A stretch of 64,000 nucleotides of DNA, taken from positions 95,737-159,736 of the forward strand of contig CAWEEP010000059.1 in NCBI GenBank assembly GCA_963808125.1, read 5' to 3'. Position 1 is the stretch's first letter; each line of letters opens with the position of its first letter. The notes beneath the pieces are model-generated. The model saw nothing but the letters and a program-made list of their open reading frames with translations. It ran no database searches and was not told where the DNA came from. The translations under genes and the position numbers were made by a program. Below, one piece after another: positions 16,676-24,868 of this stretch. This DNA is from CAWEEP01 sp963808125 (GTDB lineage: Bacteria; Chloroflexota; Dormibacteria; Aeolococcales; Aeolococcaceae).

Positions 16676-17565
16676 GGGTCAGCGCACAGAGGCATCTGGT
16701 CGACGATCTCCGCCGGGATCGGCTCACCGCTGGCGGCAGGAGTGGGCTGGGCGAACAGCAGCATGGCGGCGCCGGCGGCCGTGCCGGCCAGCACTAGTGC
16801 ATGCTCCCCCGTCGACATCTGGCCGGTGCGGAAGCGGATGGTGACCGGCGCCTGGAGAGGCTGGAGATGGGTGTCGGTGGCGACCGTGCTGATGCTGAGG
16901 GTGTATCCGGCCGAGGGCTGCAGCAGATCCGCCGGCACCACCTCGAAGTCGGCCGGGTCGTTCCGGTCCGGAACCACGTCCAGGGCCGACCCGGAGGGGG
17001 AGAGACTTACGGCCGTGGCCAGCGAGGAGACCGACATCGGCGCTGAGAAGGCGAGGGTGATGGGCGCGTCTCGGGCGACGGTGCTGCCGCTCGACGGCGT
17101 TGCCGACAGCAGCACTGGCGCGGGGGCGCTCTGCACGTCCCACAGGTGATCGAGCGAGTTGACGGTGCCGTCGGCGTCGGCCACGCCGGCGCTGAGCCGG
17201 AACTCGTACTTGGTCACGGGTCTGAAGATGGCTCCGGGGTGCTCCAGGACGAAGCCGGATTGACCCGTCAACCAGACCACCCAGCAGGCGGAGCCGGGTG
17301 CCGCGGTGAAGGCGGCCTTCAGGTCGGCGCATCCGGGCAGGGCCGGCGTGACGCCGAAATGCTCGGCCACGCTCCGATGGTTGACGGGCCGGTCGAAGAC
17401 GACCCGGATCGGCATGTCGGCGGCGACACCGACGGCGCCGCGTGCGGGGTCGATGGCGATGATCTGGGCCGGGCCGCTGAAGCACCCGGCGATGAACGGG
17501 CAGGTGACGGCCAGCCCCATCCAGAGGGCGACGGTCCGGCCACCGTGGCGCCGGGGGCGGCTCAA
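16633..17565 (-). CDS. Lipoprotein with Ig-like (Big_5) domains
   Basis: Residues 1-32 form a lipoprotein signal: basic start, hydrophobic VALWMGLAVTCPFIAG, then lipobox Cys28 (FIAGC). Two Ig-like domains of the SbsA/Big_5 type follow (IDPARGAVGVAADMPIRVVF; ATPSSGSTVARDAPITLAFS). A hydrophobic stretch near 258-275 (LVLAGTAAGAAMLLFAQP) may be a second anchor or a linker. The product is exported and lipid-anchored by inference. Its 5' end overlaps the DUF4388 gene by four bases, and its 3' end overlaps the propeller frame, with which it may form one protein. Confidence 0.8.
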   Translation of the reverse strand: MSRPRRHGGRTVALWMGLAVTCPFIAGCFSGPAQIIAIDPARGAVGVAADMPIRVVFDRPVNHRSVAEHFGVTPALPGCADLKAAFTAAPGSACWVVWLTGQSGFVLEHPGAIFRPVTKYEFRLSAGVADADGTVNSLDHLWDVQSAPAPVLLSATPSSGSTVARDAPITLAFSAPMSVSSLATAVSLSPSGSALDVVPDRNDPADFEVVPADLLQPSAGYTLSISTVATDTHLQPLQAPVTIRFRTGQMSTGEHALVLAGTAAGAAMLLFAQPTPAASGEPIPAEIVDQMPLCADPWAAAPWRRDTRRP

Positions 17566-18903
17566 TAGCCGCTGGACAGCGCGCTCTCGAAGTCGATCGC
17601 CGAGACGGTGCCGGCGCCGCTGTTGACCTCGATCCGTGCGGTCTTCTCCCCGGCGACTCGGGCGACACCGCTCGTCGCGGTGCTGAGGGCCGGGTTGCTT
17701 CGGGTGTACGCCCCGAGCACCTGGCCCTGGCTCAACAGGACGACCCCGATATCGTCGCCGCCCACCACGACCAGGGCGCCGTCGACCTTCTCCTCGCTGA
17801 GGTGGCCGAGGAGGGCGTCGAAGTTGACGAACCGGCCGAGAAGCCCGGTGTACATCAGTGGCGCGCTGAGGAGCCGTCCCAGCGCCTCGACGGTGTCGAC
17901 CGCGAGGTCTACCACGTCGAGGCTGCCGTTGCCCGCCTCCATGCTCCTGCGGAACGCCTGGAAGGCATTCAGCCCGGACCGGGCGGAGGGGTCGCTGGAG
18001 AGCGCCTCGAGCAGCCGCCCCTTGTGGAAGAGGAGCATGCCGGCGAAATTGCCGCCAGAGAGGCGCACGTAGCCCGTCTGCTGGTCGCCCCGCAGCGTGC
18101 GCAAGAGCTTGGGAAAGTCGACGAAGGCGCTCTTCAGTCCCTGGTACTGCGCCCGTCCCGATGGGAGGGGGTAGACGATGTCGAGCGGCGGCACGGCGCG
18201 GGCGCCGAGGACGGACGGCTCCGGTGCCGACGGGACCGGGACCGGGGCGGGTGCGGGCTCCTGATAGCGGGGCGTCTCGACCGGCGTCGCCTGCTCGTAC
18301 GGGGGCCCGACGGGTGCCGGCTGCTGGTAGCGGGGGGTCTCGACCGGGGCCGGCTCACGCACGAATGGGGAGGCGCTGGGCGGCGCATAGGCCGGCGGTG
18401 GCGCGGCAGGCTCCGGTGCCGGGGCGACCCACGCCGAATAGTCCGGGACGGGCGACGGGGCGGCCGGAGCCGGCCAGGGATACCCCGGTGCGGGCTGGTC
18501 GTCGTAGGCGGGGTTCTCGTACTGGGCCGGCTCCGGCGCTGCGTAGGGCGCCGGGCCCGGCTGCCATGCGGGCGTCTGGGTCGGCCCGCCGCCGCCGGCG
18601 GGTGCCCTGCGCTCCGCCTCCGCGATGAGGTCGGCGGGCGAGGACTTGATGGTTTCCTCGGGAGGGAGCTTGGCCCGCGGGTTGAAGCGAAAGCTTCCCT
18701 GCTGCCAGGAGAGGGCGCTCAGGACGACGTCCTCTCCCTGCCCGCCGGCGCCGTCGGCGTGGAACAGATGCCCAAAGAGGAAGTACAGAGACGCGGTCTC
18801 GTCATCGCTCTCCAGCGCGAGCGCGCCTGTGGCACGCTCGGTTTGCATGGTCTGGAGCAGCGACGCCAGAACTCGATTCCTGCAGCGAGCCCTGAGTTTG
18901 CAC
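17562..18903 (-). CDS. DUF4388-domain protein with Pro-rich linker (frameshift near the start)
   Basis: The start is best placed at the GTG at 18903, which reads (M)QTQGSLQE, the typical start of DUF4388. A single extra base near 18,871-18,877 then moves the frame to LASLLQTMQTERATGALALE, so a joined N-terminus of that family is recovered. DUF4388 occupies ~1-100. Residues ~100-240 are Pro/Ala-rich with a repeated PVETPRYQ(Q/E)PAP unit. The C-terminal ~250 residues contain two related domains with LLFHKGRLLEALSSDP and VVLLSQGQVLGAYTRS. DUF4388 proteins (PATAN) occur in two-component and GTPase signalling. It leads the operon that includes recF. Confidence 0.8.
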
Positions 18904-19093
18904 AGGCCCTTCTCCCGGGTGATTCTCCGTGTCTCGCAGAGGGACATTGATCGCCTGATCGGCCCGTATAGTAACAACCCCGCGCTCAATGCGCCGTGGT
19001 TCGGGGCGGTCGAAAGGATCGAGCCGCCCGTTCCAATGTGGCGATTCCGGGTACGGTGGAGCACCCTCCGTCGGTTTGGCTAGGCTAGGCGCA

Positions 19094-19822
19094 ATGGACG
19101 AACCCAGGCCAAAAGTGCTGGTCGTCGCACCCGACACGGCCGTGCGGCTGGCCGTCCGGGCCGCCTGCGAGGGCGAGGACTTCCTCGTCAGCGAGCTGGA
19201 TCGGGGCGCCGGGGCGGTCAGCCGCGTCGAGAGTTTCCAGCCCGATGCCGTCCTCCTCGACCTCAGCCTGCCGGACACAAGTGGCTTCGACATCTGCCGG
19301 GAGCTGCGCCGCAGGGGGCACCGGATGCCGATCCTGATGCTCAGCGCGCGCAATGAGGAGATCGACGCAGTCCTCGGCCTGGAGATCGGCGCCGACGACT
19401 TCATCGCCATTCCATTCCGGCCGCGCGAGCTGCTCGCTCGCATTGCCGCTCGCTTGTGCAAGACCCAGGATCGCGCCGCCCGCCCCGCTGCCGCCGGCGA
19501 GGCTCGGATGGTCTTCCGGGGCTTGGTCGTCGATCTGGAGGAGCGGCGTGTGCTCCGGCCGGAGGGTGATGTCCGGCTGACCCACACCGAATTCGACGTC
19601 CTCGCCCAGCTGGTCCGGCACACCGGTCAGGTCGTCTCCCGCCAGGCCATGACGGACGCGGTCTGGGGCTTCGCCCATCCGATGGACAGCCGGGTCATCG
19701 ACGTCCACATCCGCAATCTCCGCCGCAAGGTCGAGGTGGATCCCGGCAATCCGCGGCTCATTCTCGCCGTCCCCGGGGTCGGGTATCGATTCACCGGGGT
19801 GAGGCTCGCCGACGCAGGCTGA
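19094..19822 (+). CDS. OmpR/PhoB-type response regulator with degenerate receiver
   Basis: The 242 residues start at the ATG at 19094. The receiver domain (1-120) retains the phosphoacceptor Asp56 (AVLLDLSLPD) and the switch Ser84. The acidic pair that binds Mg2+ is replaced (VLVVAPD instead of VLVVDDE/VEDE), and the conserved Lys is Ile106 (DDFIAIPFRPRE where DDYIxKPF is expected). The C-terminal winged helix (~135-237) is intact: LTHTEFDVLAQLVRHTGQVV, SRVIDVHIRNLRRKVE, VPGVGYRF. Such receivers often work without phosphorylation, as in atypical regulators. No histidine kinase is adjacent. It is divergent from the DUF4388 operon. Confidence 0.9.
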   Translation: MDEPRPKVLVVAPDTAVRLAVRAACEGEDFLVSELDRGAGAVSRVESFQPDAVLLDLSLPDTSGFDICRELRRRGHRMPILMLSARNEEIDAVLGLEIGADDFIAIPFRPRELLARIAARLCKTQDRAARPAAAGEARMVFRGLVVDLEERRVLRPEGDVRLTHTEFDVLAQLVRHTGQVVSRQAMTDAVWGFAHPMDSRVIDVHIRNLRRKVEVDPGNPRLILAVPGVGYRFTGVRLADAG

Positions 19823-19952
19823 GGCGGGGCGTCGCCTCTCCGGCCGCGATCGGCCCGCTTCCCGGCGCACCCGCGCATCTCCGTTCCAGGTCACTAGACT
19901 GAGAAGGTGGCCACACCCCCCAGGTTGCGCACGGTGGGCGGGCGGGCACCCG

Positions 19953-20609
19953 GTGGCTGAGCACCACGCTCCGGAACCGGTGGAGCAGTCGGGCCACGAA
20001 CACGGCGGGTTCCCCTCCTACGAGGAGATCTCCGCCGACATCATCGAGGCGCTCGACGAGACGGGACTCTCCATCGAGGACATCCGCCATCACCTCGAGC
20101 CGTCCACCGGTGAGCGCCGGTTCGAGTGCACCATCCGCCTCTCCCCGGCAGATCCGCCGTCGCGGTACCACGTGCACCTCAGCTTCGCCTGGGACGCGCT
20201 GCTGACTTACGTCGCCGCCTACGGGCCGGGGGCCGACTGCGAGCTGTACCACGACGACGACGAATCCCAGGACTGTCCCCATCACCAGCTGACCCCCCAG
20301 CCCTTCATCGAGCTGGAGGCGGAGTTCGTCCTCGGGGACGGCGGCTACGAGCTGCACGAGCTGGGCGAGGTCTCGACGTGGGTGGACACCGTGCAGGGGC
20401 TCCTCGCCAAGGCGTTCCGCGAGGACGACCGCCCGTCGGTGCACGTCGGGTTCGCGGCCCTCGGATCGACCACCCTGGTCGAGAAGTTCACGGCGGAGCA
20501 CTCGTGGCTCGTCGACTTCGAGCGGCCGCCCGACTTCGCTGGGATCGCCCGCCAGATCCAGGCGGCGCTGCGCCTGGTGCCTCAGCTCGCCGACCGGCTG
20601 CCCATCTGA
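19953..20609 (+). CDS. Uncharacterised acidic protein
   Basis: The 218 residues start at the GTG at 19953, with a TAGACT -10-like box 53 bases upstream. The protein is acidic, with a His/Asp/Glu-rich stretch (LYHDDDESQDCPHHQ) around residue 95-110 and a further acidic segment. No transmembrane helix, signal peptide or known catalytic motif is visible. The last 28 bases overlap the convergent folK gene. The acidic cluster might bind metal, but nothing else supports that. Coding is supported by unbroken length and codon periodicity with strong third-position GC bias. Confidence 0.65.
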   Translation: MAEHHAPEPVEQSGHEHGGFPSYEEISADIIEALDETGLSIEDIRHHLEPSTGERRFECTIRLSPADPPSRYHVHLSFAWDALLTYVAAYGPGADCELYHDDDESQDCPHHQLTPQPFIELEAEFVLGDGGYELHELGEVSTWVDTVQGLLAKAFREDDRPSVHVGFAALGSTTLVEKFTAEHSWLVDFERPPDFAGIARQIQAALRLVPQLADRLPI

Positions 20610-21077
20610 CCTCCCGCTGGGCCCCGTGACGCCGCGACAGAGGGGTCGATCTCCGCGATCAGCCGCAGCCAGAAGGCCCGCCTGGCAAGCTCCGGGTGCG
20701 GCACGGTGGGATCGCCGGCGCTCTCCACCTCGCCATTGCGGCCGAGGAGGACGATGTCGGCGTCGGCCCGTCGCGGGCCCCAGTGGAAGGTCGGCCGACG
20801 CCCGCACGCCTCCTCGGCTTCAGCGCACGCGCCGAGCCAGCGGGCGGCCGTCCACGGCTCGGGAGCGCGCACCAGGACGACCTGGTTGTGGAAGTCGCCC
20901 TGGTTGGTCACCCCCACCGCCCGCGTCAGGATCTCGCTCGAGGCGCTCTCCACCGTCGCGCCGGCGCGGCCGAGCGAACTCGCGCAGGCAGGCCAGGGCG
21001 AGGCCTCGATTGCCCAGGTTCGCCCCCAGGGCGATCCACGCCCACCCGGACACCGGCGGCTTGGCCCCCCGGCTCAC
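20582..21077 (-). CDS. folK: Hydroxymethyl-dihydropterin pyrophosphokinase FolK (frameshift)
   Basis: FolK pyrophosphorylates 6-hydroxymethyl-7,8-dihydropterin for folate synthesis. The GTG at 21077 overlaps the folP stop (GTGA) and reads WAWIALGANLGNRGLALACL, the family N-terminus. Near 20,965 a single-base indel moves the frame to ATVESASSEILTRAVGVTNQ, GDFHNQVVLVRAP and the HPPK signature FHWGPRRADADIVLLGRNGE, then VPHPELARRAFWL. Both halves are convincing, so one sequencing error is the likely cause. Corrected length is ~164 residues, normal for FolK. The end overlaps the acidic hypothetical gene on the other strand. Confidence 0.88.
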
Positions 21078-22315
21078 CCGGTCGGTCCCGGAGCCGCGGC
21101 CTCGCGCACGCCCTGGGGGATGCCCCGCAGGACGGCGTCACTGACACGAAGCCCGCGGCGGATCGCCGCCACGTCGTGGACCCGGACCATCTCGGCGCCG
21201 GCGGCGGTGGCCAGCACGCACAGGGACAGGGTGCCCTCGATCCTCTCCCCCGGTGGGGCGCCGTCGAGGAGGAGACCGATCGTCGACTTGCGCGAGGGGC
21301 CGATCAGCAGCGCGCGGCCGATGCCGCGCAGCTCGCCGAGGCGCTGGACCAGCTCCAGGTTCTGTCCCGGCGTCTTGCCGAAGCCGAATCCGGGGTCGAT
21401 GACGATCCGGGCCAAGTCGATGCCGTGGCGGGCGGCGGCGAGCAGAGACTCGCGCAGTGCGCGGGCGACATCCGCGACCAGGTCGTCGTAGGCGTGGCCC
21501 CTCCGGTTGTGCATGGCGACCAGCGCCACGCCGGGGTGCGCGGCGAGGAGCGGCGCCATGCCCGGGTCGCCGCGCAGCCCCCAGATGTCGTTGACGACGG
21601 TCGCCCCGGCGGCGATGGCCGCAGCCGCCACCTCCGCCTTGCGCGTGTCGACGGAGACGGGAACCCCCAGGCGTGCCGCGAGCGCCTCGATCACGGGGAC
21701 CACCCGGCCGAGTTCGGTGGCCGCGTCCACCGGCTGGGAGTTCGGCCGCGTGGACTCCCCCCCAACGTCGATGAGGTCGGCACCGTCCGCCACCATCTGC
21801 TCCGCCAGGGCCTCGGCGGCGGCCGCGTCCCCTCCCACGCCGTCTCCCGAGAACGAGTCCGGGGTCACGTTGACCACACCCATCAGCAGGGTGCGGCCGC
21901 CGAATTCGAGGATGCGGTCGCCGCAGCGTAACGCAGGCCGCGAGGCGCCGCTGGCGAGGGCCGCCGCGAGAGCCGAACCGAGTTCCTCCGCCGGCCCCCC
22001 CATCTCAGCCAGGCAGGCGGCAACCGCAGCCAGGGTGGCCGGCGATCCGACGAGCACGGCCCGCCCCGGCGGCGTGCCGGTGACGGCGTCGCCTCCGCCA
22101 CTCCTGGCGCAGCGCTCCAGCACCGCGGCCTGGTCGGGGTCCAGGCCCTCGATGGCGAGACCGGATGGCGCCGCGACGCTAGCCGGCCCGGCAGGGGACC
22201 CGGGTCCTCGCACCAACTCCAGCGCCCGCGCGAGGCCGGCGCCGCCGAACGGCGTCAGGGTCCGGACGTTGTAGCGCAGCGCCGCCTCGGCGGCGGCGAC
22301 CTCGGGAGTGGTCAT
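21074..22315 (-). CDS. folP: Dihydropteroate synthase FolP, long N-terminal form
   Basis: FolP condenses hydroxymethyl-dihydropterin pyrophosphate with p-aminobenzoate. The TIM-barrel motifs are all present from ~residue 140: LLMGVVNVTPDSFSGDG, IDVGGESTRPNSQPVD, VPVSVDTRKAEV, VNDIWGLRGDP, VIDPGFGFGKTPGQNLELVQ, IGPSRKSTIG and MVRVHDV. With 413 residues it carries about 140 extra N-terminal residues over the E. coli-type enzyme. Long forms with such an N-terminal domain are known in clostridial and archaeal-type synthases. It is transcribed with folK and, upstream, a DNA methyltransferase. Confidence 0.95.
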   Translation of the reverse strand: MTTPEVAAAEAALRYNVRTLTPFGGAGLARALELVRGPGSPAGPASVAAPSGLAIEGLDPDQAAVLERCARSGGGDAVTGTPPGRAVLVGSPATLAAVAACLAEMGGPAEELGSALAAALASGASRPALRCGDRILEFGGRTLLMGVVNVTPDSFSGDGVGGDAAAAEALAEQMVADGADLIDVGGESTRPNSQPVDAATELGRVVPVIEALAARLGVPVSVDTRKAEVAAAAIAAGATVVNDIWGLRGDPGMAPLLAAHPGVALVAMHNRRGHAYDDLVADVARALRESLLAAARHGIDLARIVIDPGFGFGKTPGQNLELVQRLGELRGIGRALLIGPSRKSTIGLLLDGAPPGERIEGTLSLCVLATAAGAEMVRVHDVAAIRRGLRVSDAVLRGIPQGVREAAAPGPTG

Positions 22316-22382
22316 CCCCCACCCGGATTGGCGTGCGGGCGGCGAGCAGCGCTCCCTCGGAGAGGGGGGCGGGTCGGGTTCG

Positions 22383-23120
22383 TCACGGCCGCTCCAGCGG
22401 ATCCCTGCCGGTGGCGAGGTAGGCGGCGCACCGGTCCCGCGCCAGCGAGACGGCCGCGGCGCTGACGTCGCCTCCCAGAAAGGAGCAACCCGCGGCGAGG
22501 GCCGCGACGGCGGAACTCCCGCTGCCGACGAAGGGATCGCAGACGGTCATCCCCGGCTCCACGCTGCCCAGCAGCATCTTGGCGAAGAGGGCCACCGGCT
22601 TCTGCGTCGGATACGCGCCGCGGTGGATCCGCTTGATGTGCCAGACGTCGCCGAGGTCGCGGCGGGAGAGACGACGCCGGCCCTTGCTGGCGAACACCAC
22701 CATCTCGTGCTGGCGTCGGAAGTAGTGGCCCATGCCGATGTCCACCTTGTCCCACACGATGAGCCCCTTGACGTCGAAGCGCGTGCGCATGACCGCGCCC
22801 AGACTGAGGAGGGAGAACGAGTTGAACATGACATAGACGTGGCGGTCGGGGCGGAGCACGCGGTGGCATTCGTCGAGCAGCCGCGAGAAGGTCGGCGGGT
22901 CGTCGTGAAACTCCTGGAACCACTTGGGATTGCCGGCGTCGCCGTAGCGGCCGACGATGCGTCCGCGGCCGAACTGCATGTGCTGGTTCATCCCCGAGTA
23001 GGCGGGATCGGTGACGATGCAGTCCACCGACGCATCCGGCACTCCGCCCAGGAAATCGAGACAGTCGGCCTCGTCGATCCGCCACTCGGGCGTGCGTTCG
23101 GCGGCGGCGACGACAGCCAT
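22383..23120 (-). CDS. Orphan beta-class N4/N6 DNA methyltransferase
   Basis: The 245 residues carry catalytic motif IV as DPAYSGMNQH near residue 38 and the AdoMet motif I as DPFVGSGSSAVAALAAG near 200. This order (IV, target recognition, I) is that of beta-class amino-methyltransferases making N4-methylcytosine or N6-methyladenine. The intervening HMQFGRGRIVGRYG and QHEMVVFASKG segments supply specificity; the motif methylated cannot be read. No restriction endonuclease lies nearby, so it is likely a solitary, epigenetic methyltransferase. It is followed on the same strand by folP. Confidence 0.9.
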   Translation of the reverse strand: MAVVAAAERTPEWRIDEADCLDFLGGVPDASVDCIVTDPAYSGMNQHMQFGRGRIVGRYGDAGNPKWFQEFHDDPPTFSRLLDECHRVLRPDRHVYVMFNSFSLLSLGAVMRTRFDVKGLIVWDKVDIGMGHYFRRQHEMVVFASKGRRRLSRRDLGDVWHIKRIHRGAYPTQKPVALFAKMLLGSVEPGMTVCDPFVGSGSSAVAALAAGCSFLGGDVSAAAVSLARDRCAAYLATGRDPLERP

Positions 23121-23164
23121 CCCCGCAAAGCTATCTCATCGGGCGGGCCGCCGCGATGGCCGGC

Positions 23165-23692
23165 TCAGGCCGGCGGCTGATCCGCCTTGGGCGGCCTGGG
23201 TTCGGGCTCATCCGAGCCTCCGCCGTGAGCCGGGGGAGGGTTGCCCCCCGGATCGGGGCGATCGTCTCCGGCGCTGGGGCGATCGTCGTACGGGGTCGGG
23301 CCCGGGGCCTTGCCCGCCCCGAACGGCCCCTCCGTCCCCAGCAGGCCGAAACCCCGAAGCATCCGCTCCAGTTCCTCGGGCCCGCCGAGATCCTCCTGCA
23401 CGCGCTCGGCGAAACGAGCCATCAGCTCGGAGAGCTGCGGGTCGCCGGTGAGCATCTCCTGCAGCCCGCCGAGCTGGCCGAGGAGATCCTTGGCCGCGGC
23501 CTCCTGGGCCACCTGCATGAGCACCGGCTGCGATGCCGCCGCCGCCACGGCCTGCGCCTGCTCTCTCACCACCTCGAAGCCGCGGCAACTCAGGCAGGTT
23601 CCCTGGTGGTTGCAACGGCACAGCTTCGTTTTCAGGGAGTTCAGCTCGCGGTGGAGGCCGGAGAGGTCGATTCCGGATTGCTCGGTGCTCAC
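23165..23692 (-). CDS. Uncharacterised Cys-cluster protein
   Basis: The 175 residues contain a cysteine cluster at about 25-36 (LCRCNHQGTCLSCRGF: C-x-C-x5-C-x2-C), which could bind zinc or an iron-sulfur cluster. A helical, Ala/Gln/Glu-rich middle follows (VVREQAQAVAAAASQPVLMQ), and the tail is Pro/Gly/Asp-rich and probably disordered. No known domain is recognised. It is the first gene of a minus-strand set (this gene, methyltransferase, folP, folK) and diverges from the dehydratase genes at 23773. Confidence 0.6.
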   Translation of the reverse strand: MSTEQSGIDLSGLHRELNSLKTKLCRCNHQGTCLSCRGFEVVREQAQAVAAAASQPVLMQVAQEAAAKDLLGQLGGLQEMLTGDPQLSELMARFAERVQEDLGGPEELERMLRGFGLLGTEGPFGAGKAPGPTPYDDRPSAGDDRPDPGGNPPPAHGGGSDEPEPRPPKADQPPA

Positions 23693-23772
23693 CCCACGAT
23701 CCTACGGCCCCGGGCCCCTCGCGGGACGGATCCACCACCGGGGACCCGGCCTTTGCCGCTACATTGACCGTG

Positions 23773-24867
23773 ATGGCCGAGAAGCGTCGCCGAGCCCTGG
23801 TCACCGGCGTCGCCGGCCAGGACGGTGGATACCTCGCTGAGCATCTCTTGGCCCTGGGATACGAGGTGTTCGGGCTGGCCCTCCCCGGCGAGGAGGTGGC
23901 GGGGGGGCTCGACGACGGCGACCACGTCCTCCGCGGGAACCTCACCGACAGCTCCTCGCTGGAGGCGGCGCTGCGGCGCAGCCGCCCCACCGAGGTCTAC
24001 AACCTGGCCGCCGCCACCAGCGTGGCGGGTTCCTTCCTCGACCCCTTCGGCGCCGCCGAGGTGACCGGTCTTGGCGTCCTCCGCCTGCTGGAGGCCGTCC
24101 GCCGGGTCGACCCGCACATTCGCCTTCTTCAGGCCACCAGCTCCGAGATCTTCGCCGGTGCGGAGGTCTCGCCCCAGGACGAGTGCACCCCTCTCAGTCC
24201 CCGCTCGCCATACGGCGTCGCCAAGGCCTTCGCCCATCAGATGGTGTCGGTGTACCGCGAAAGCCACGGACTCTTCGCCGCCACGGCCATCCTCTACAAC
24301 CACGAATCGCCCCGCCGAGGGCTCAACTTCGTGACCCGGAAGGTGACCGACGCGGCGGCGCGCATCTCTCTCGGTCTGCAGGACGAGCTGCGCCTGGGCA
24401 ACCTCGACGTGTCCCGCGACTGGGGCTATGCCCCGGACTACGTCCGCGCCATGCAGCTGATCCTCGCCCACGATGACGCCGACGACTTCGTGGTGGCGAC
24501 CGGGGAGATGCACTCGCTCCGCGAGGTGCTGGAGATCGCCTTCTCCGTCGCCGGTCTCGACTGGCGGCGTCACGTCGTGTCCGACCCCGAACTATTCCGC
24601 CCGGTGGAGCCGGTCCGGCTCTGCGGCGACGCCTCCAAGGCGCGCTCTCTCCTGGGTTGGGCACCGAGCCTGGCATTCGCCGAGGTCATCCGGGAGATGG
24701 TTACCGCCGACCTCGGCAGGCTCCATGGGGCGGCACCCGCGCCGGCCGACCCTGCCGGGCCCCCGGCCAGCCTTCCGCAGCCGGGCGGCTATGATGCGGG
24801 CTCCTGGGAAACAGCCCGCCGCGGCGGCCAGCCGCCGGAGCCCGACCCTCCTCATGGGAAGAGATGA
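23773..24867 (+). CDS. GDP-mannose 4,6-dehydratase-like SDR enzyme (copy 1)
   Basis: The 364 residues start at the ATG at 23773. This is an extended short-chain dehydrogenase/reductase with the NAD(P) loop GVAGQDGGYLAEHL. The substrate and active-site segments are TSSEIFAGAEVSPQDE and SPYGVAKAFAHQ (catalytic Tyr/Lys), then YNHESPRRGLNFVTRKVTDA and GNLDVSRDWGYAPDYVRAMQ. These are GMD-family features. Relative to copy 2 it is more divergent, so it may be the dehydratase's paralogue acting as a GDP-4-keto-6-deoxymannose reductase (RMD-like). It ends one base before the neighbouring gene and is clearly a tandem duplicate. The last ~35 residues are non-conserved. Confidence 0.88.
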   Translation: MAEKRRRALVTGVAGQDGGYLAEHLLALGYEVFGLALPGEEVAGGLDDGDHVLRGNLTDSSSLEAALRRSRPTEVYNLAAATSVAGSFLDPFGAAEVTGLGVLRLLEAVRRVDPHIRLLQATSSEIFAGAEVSPQDECTPLSPRSPYGVAKAFAHQMVSVYRESHGLFAATAILYNHESPRRGLNFVTRKVTDAAARISLGLQDELRLGNLDVSRDWGYAPDYVRAMQLILAHDDADDFVVATGEMHSLREVLEIAFSVAGLDWRRHVVSDPELFRPVEPVRLCGDASKARSLLGWAPSLAFAEVIREMVTADLGRLHGAAPAPADPAGPPASLPQPGGYDAGSWETARRGGQPPEPDPPHGKR

Positions 24868-24868
24868 G

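Noticed and set aside
14699..17149. Long plus-strand open frame antisense to the glycosyltransferase and propeller genes
   Set aside because: It is a by-product of high GC content; the residues are low-complexity and match no family, while the minus strand holds clear domains.
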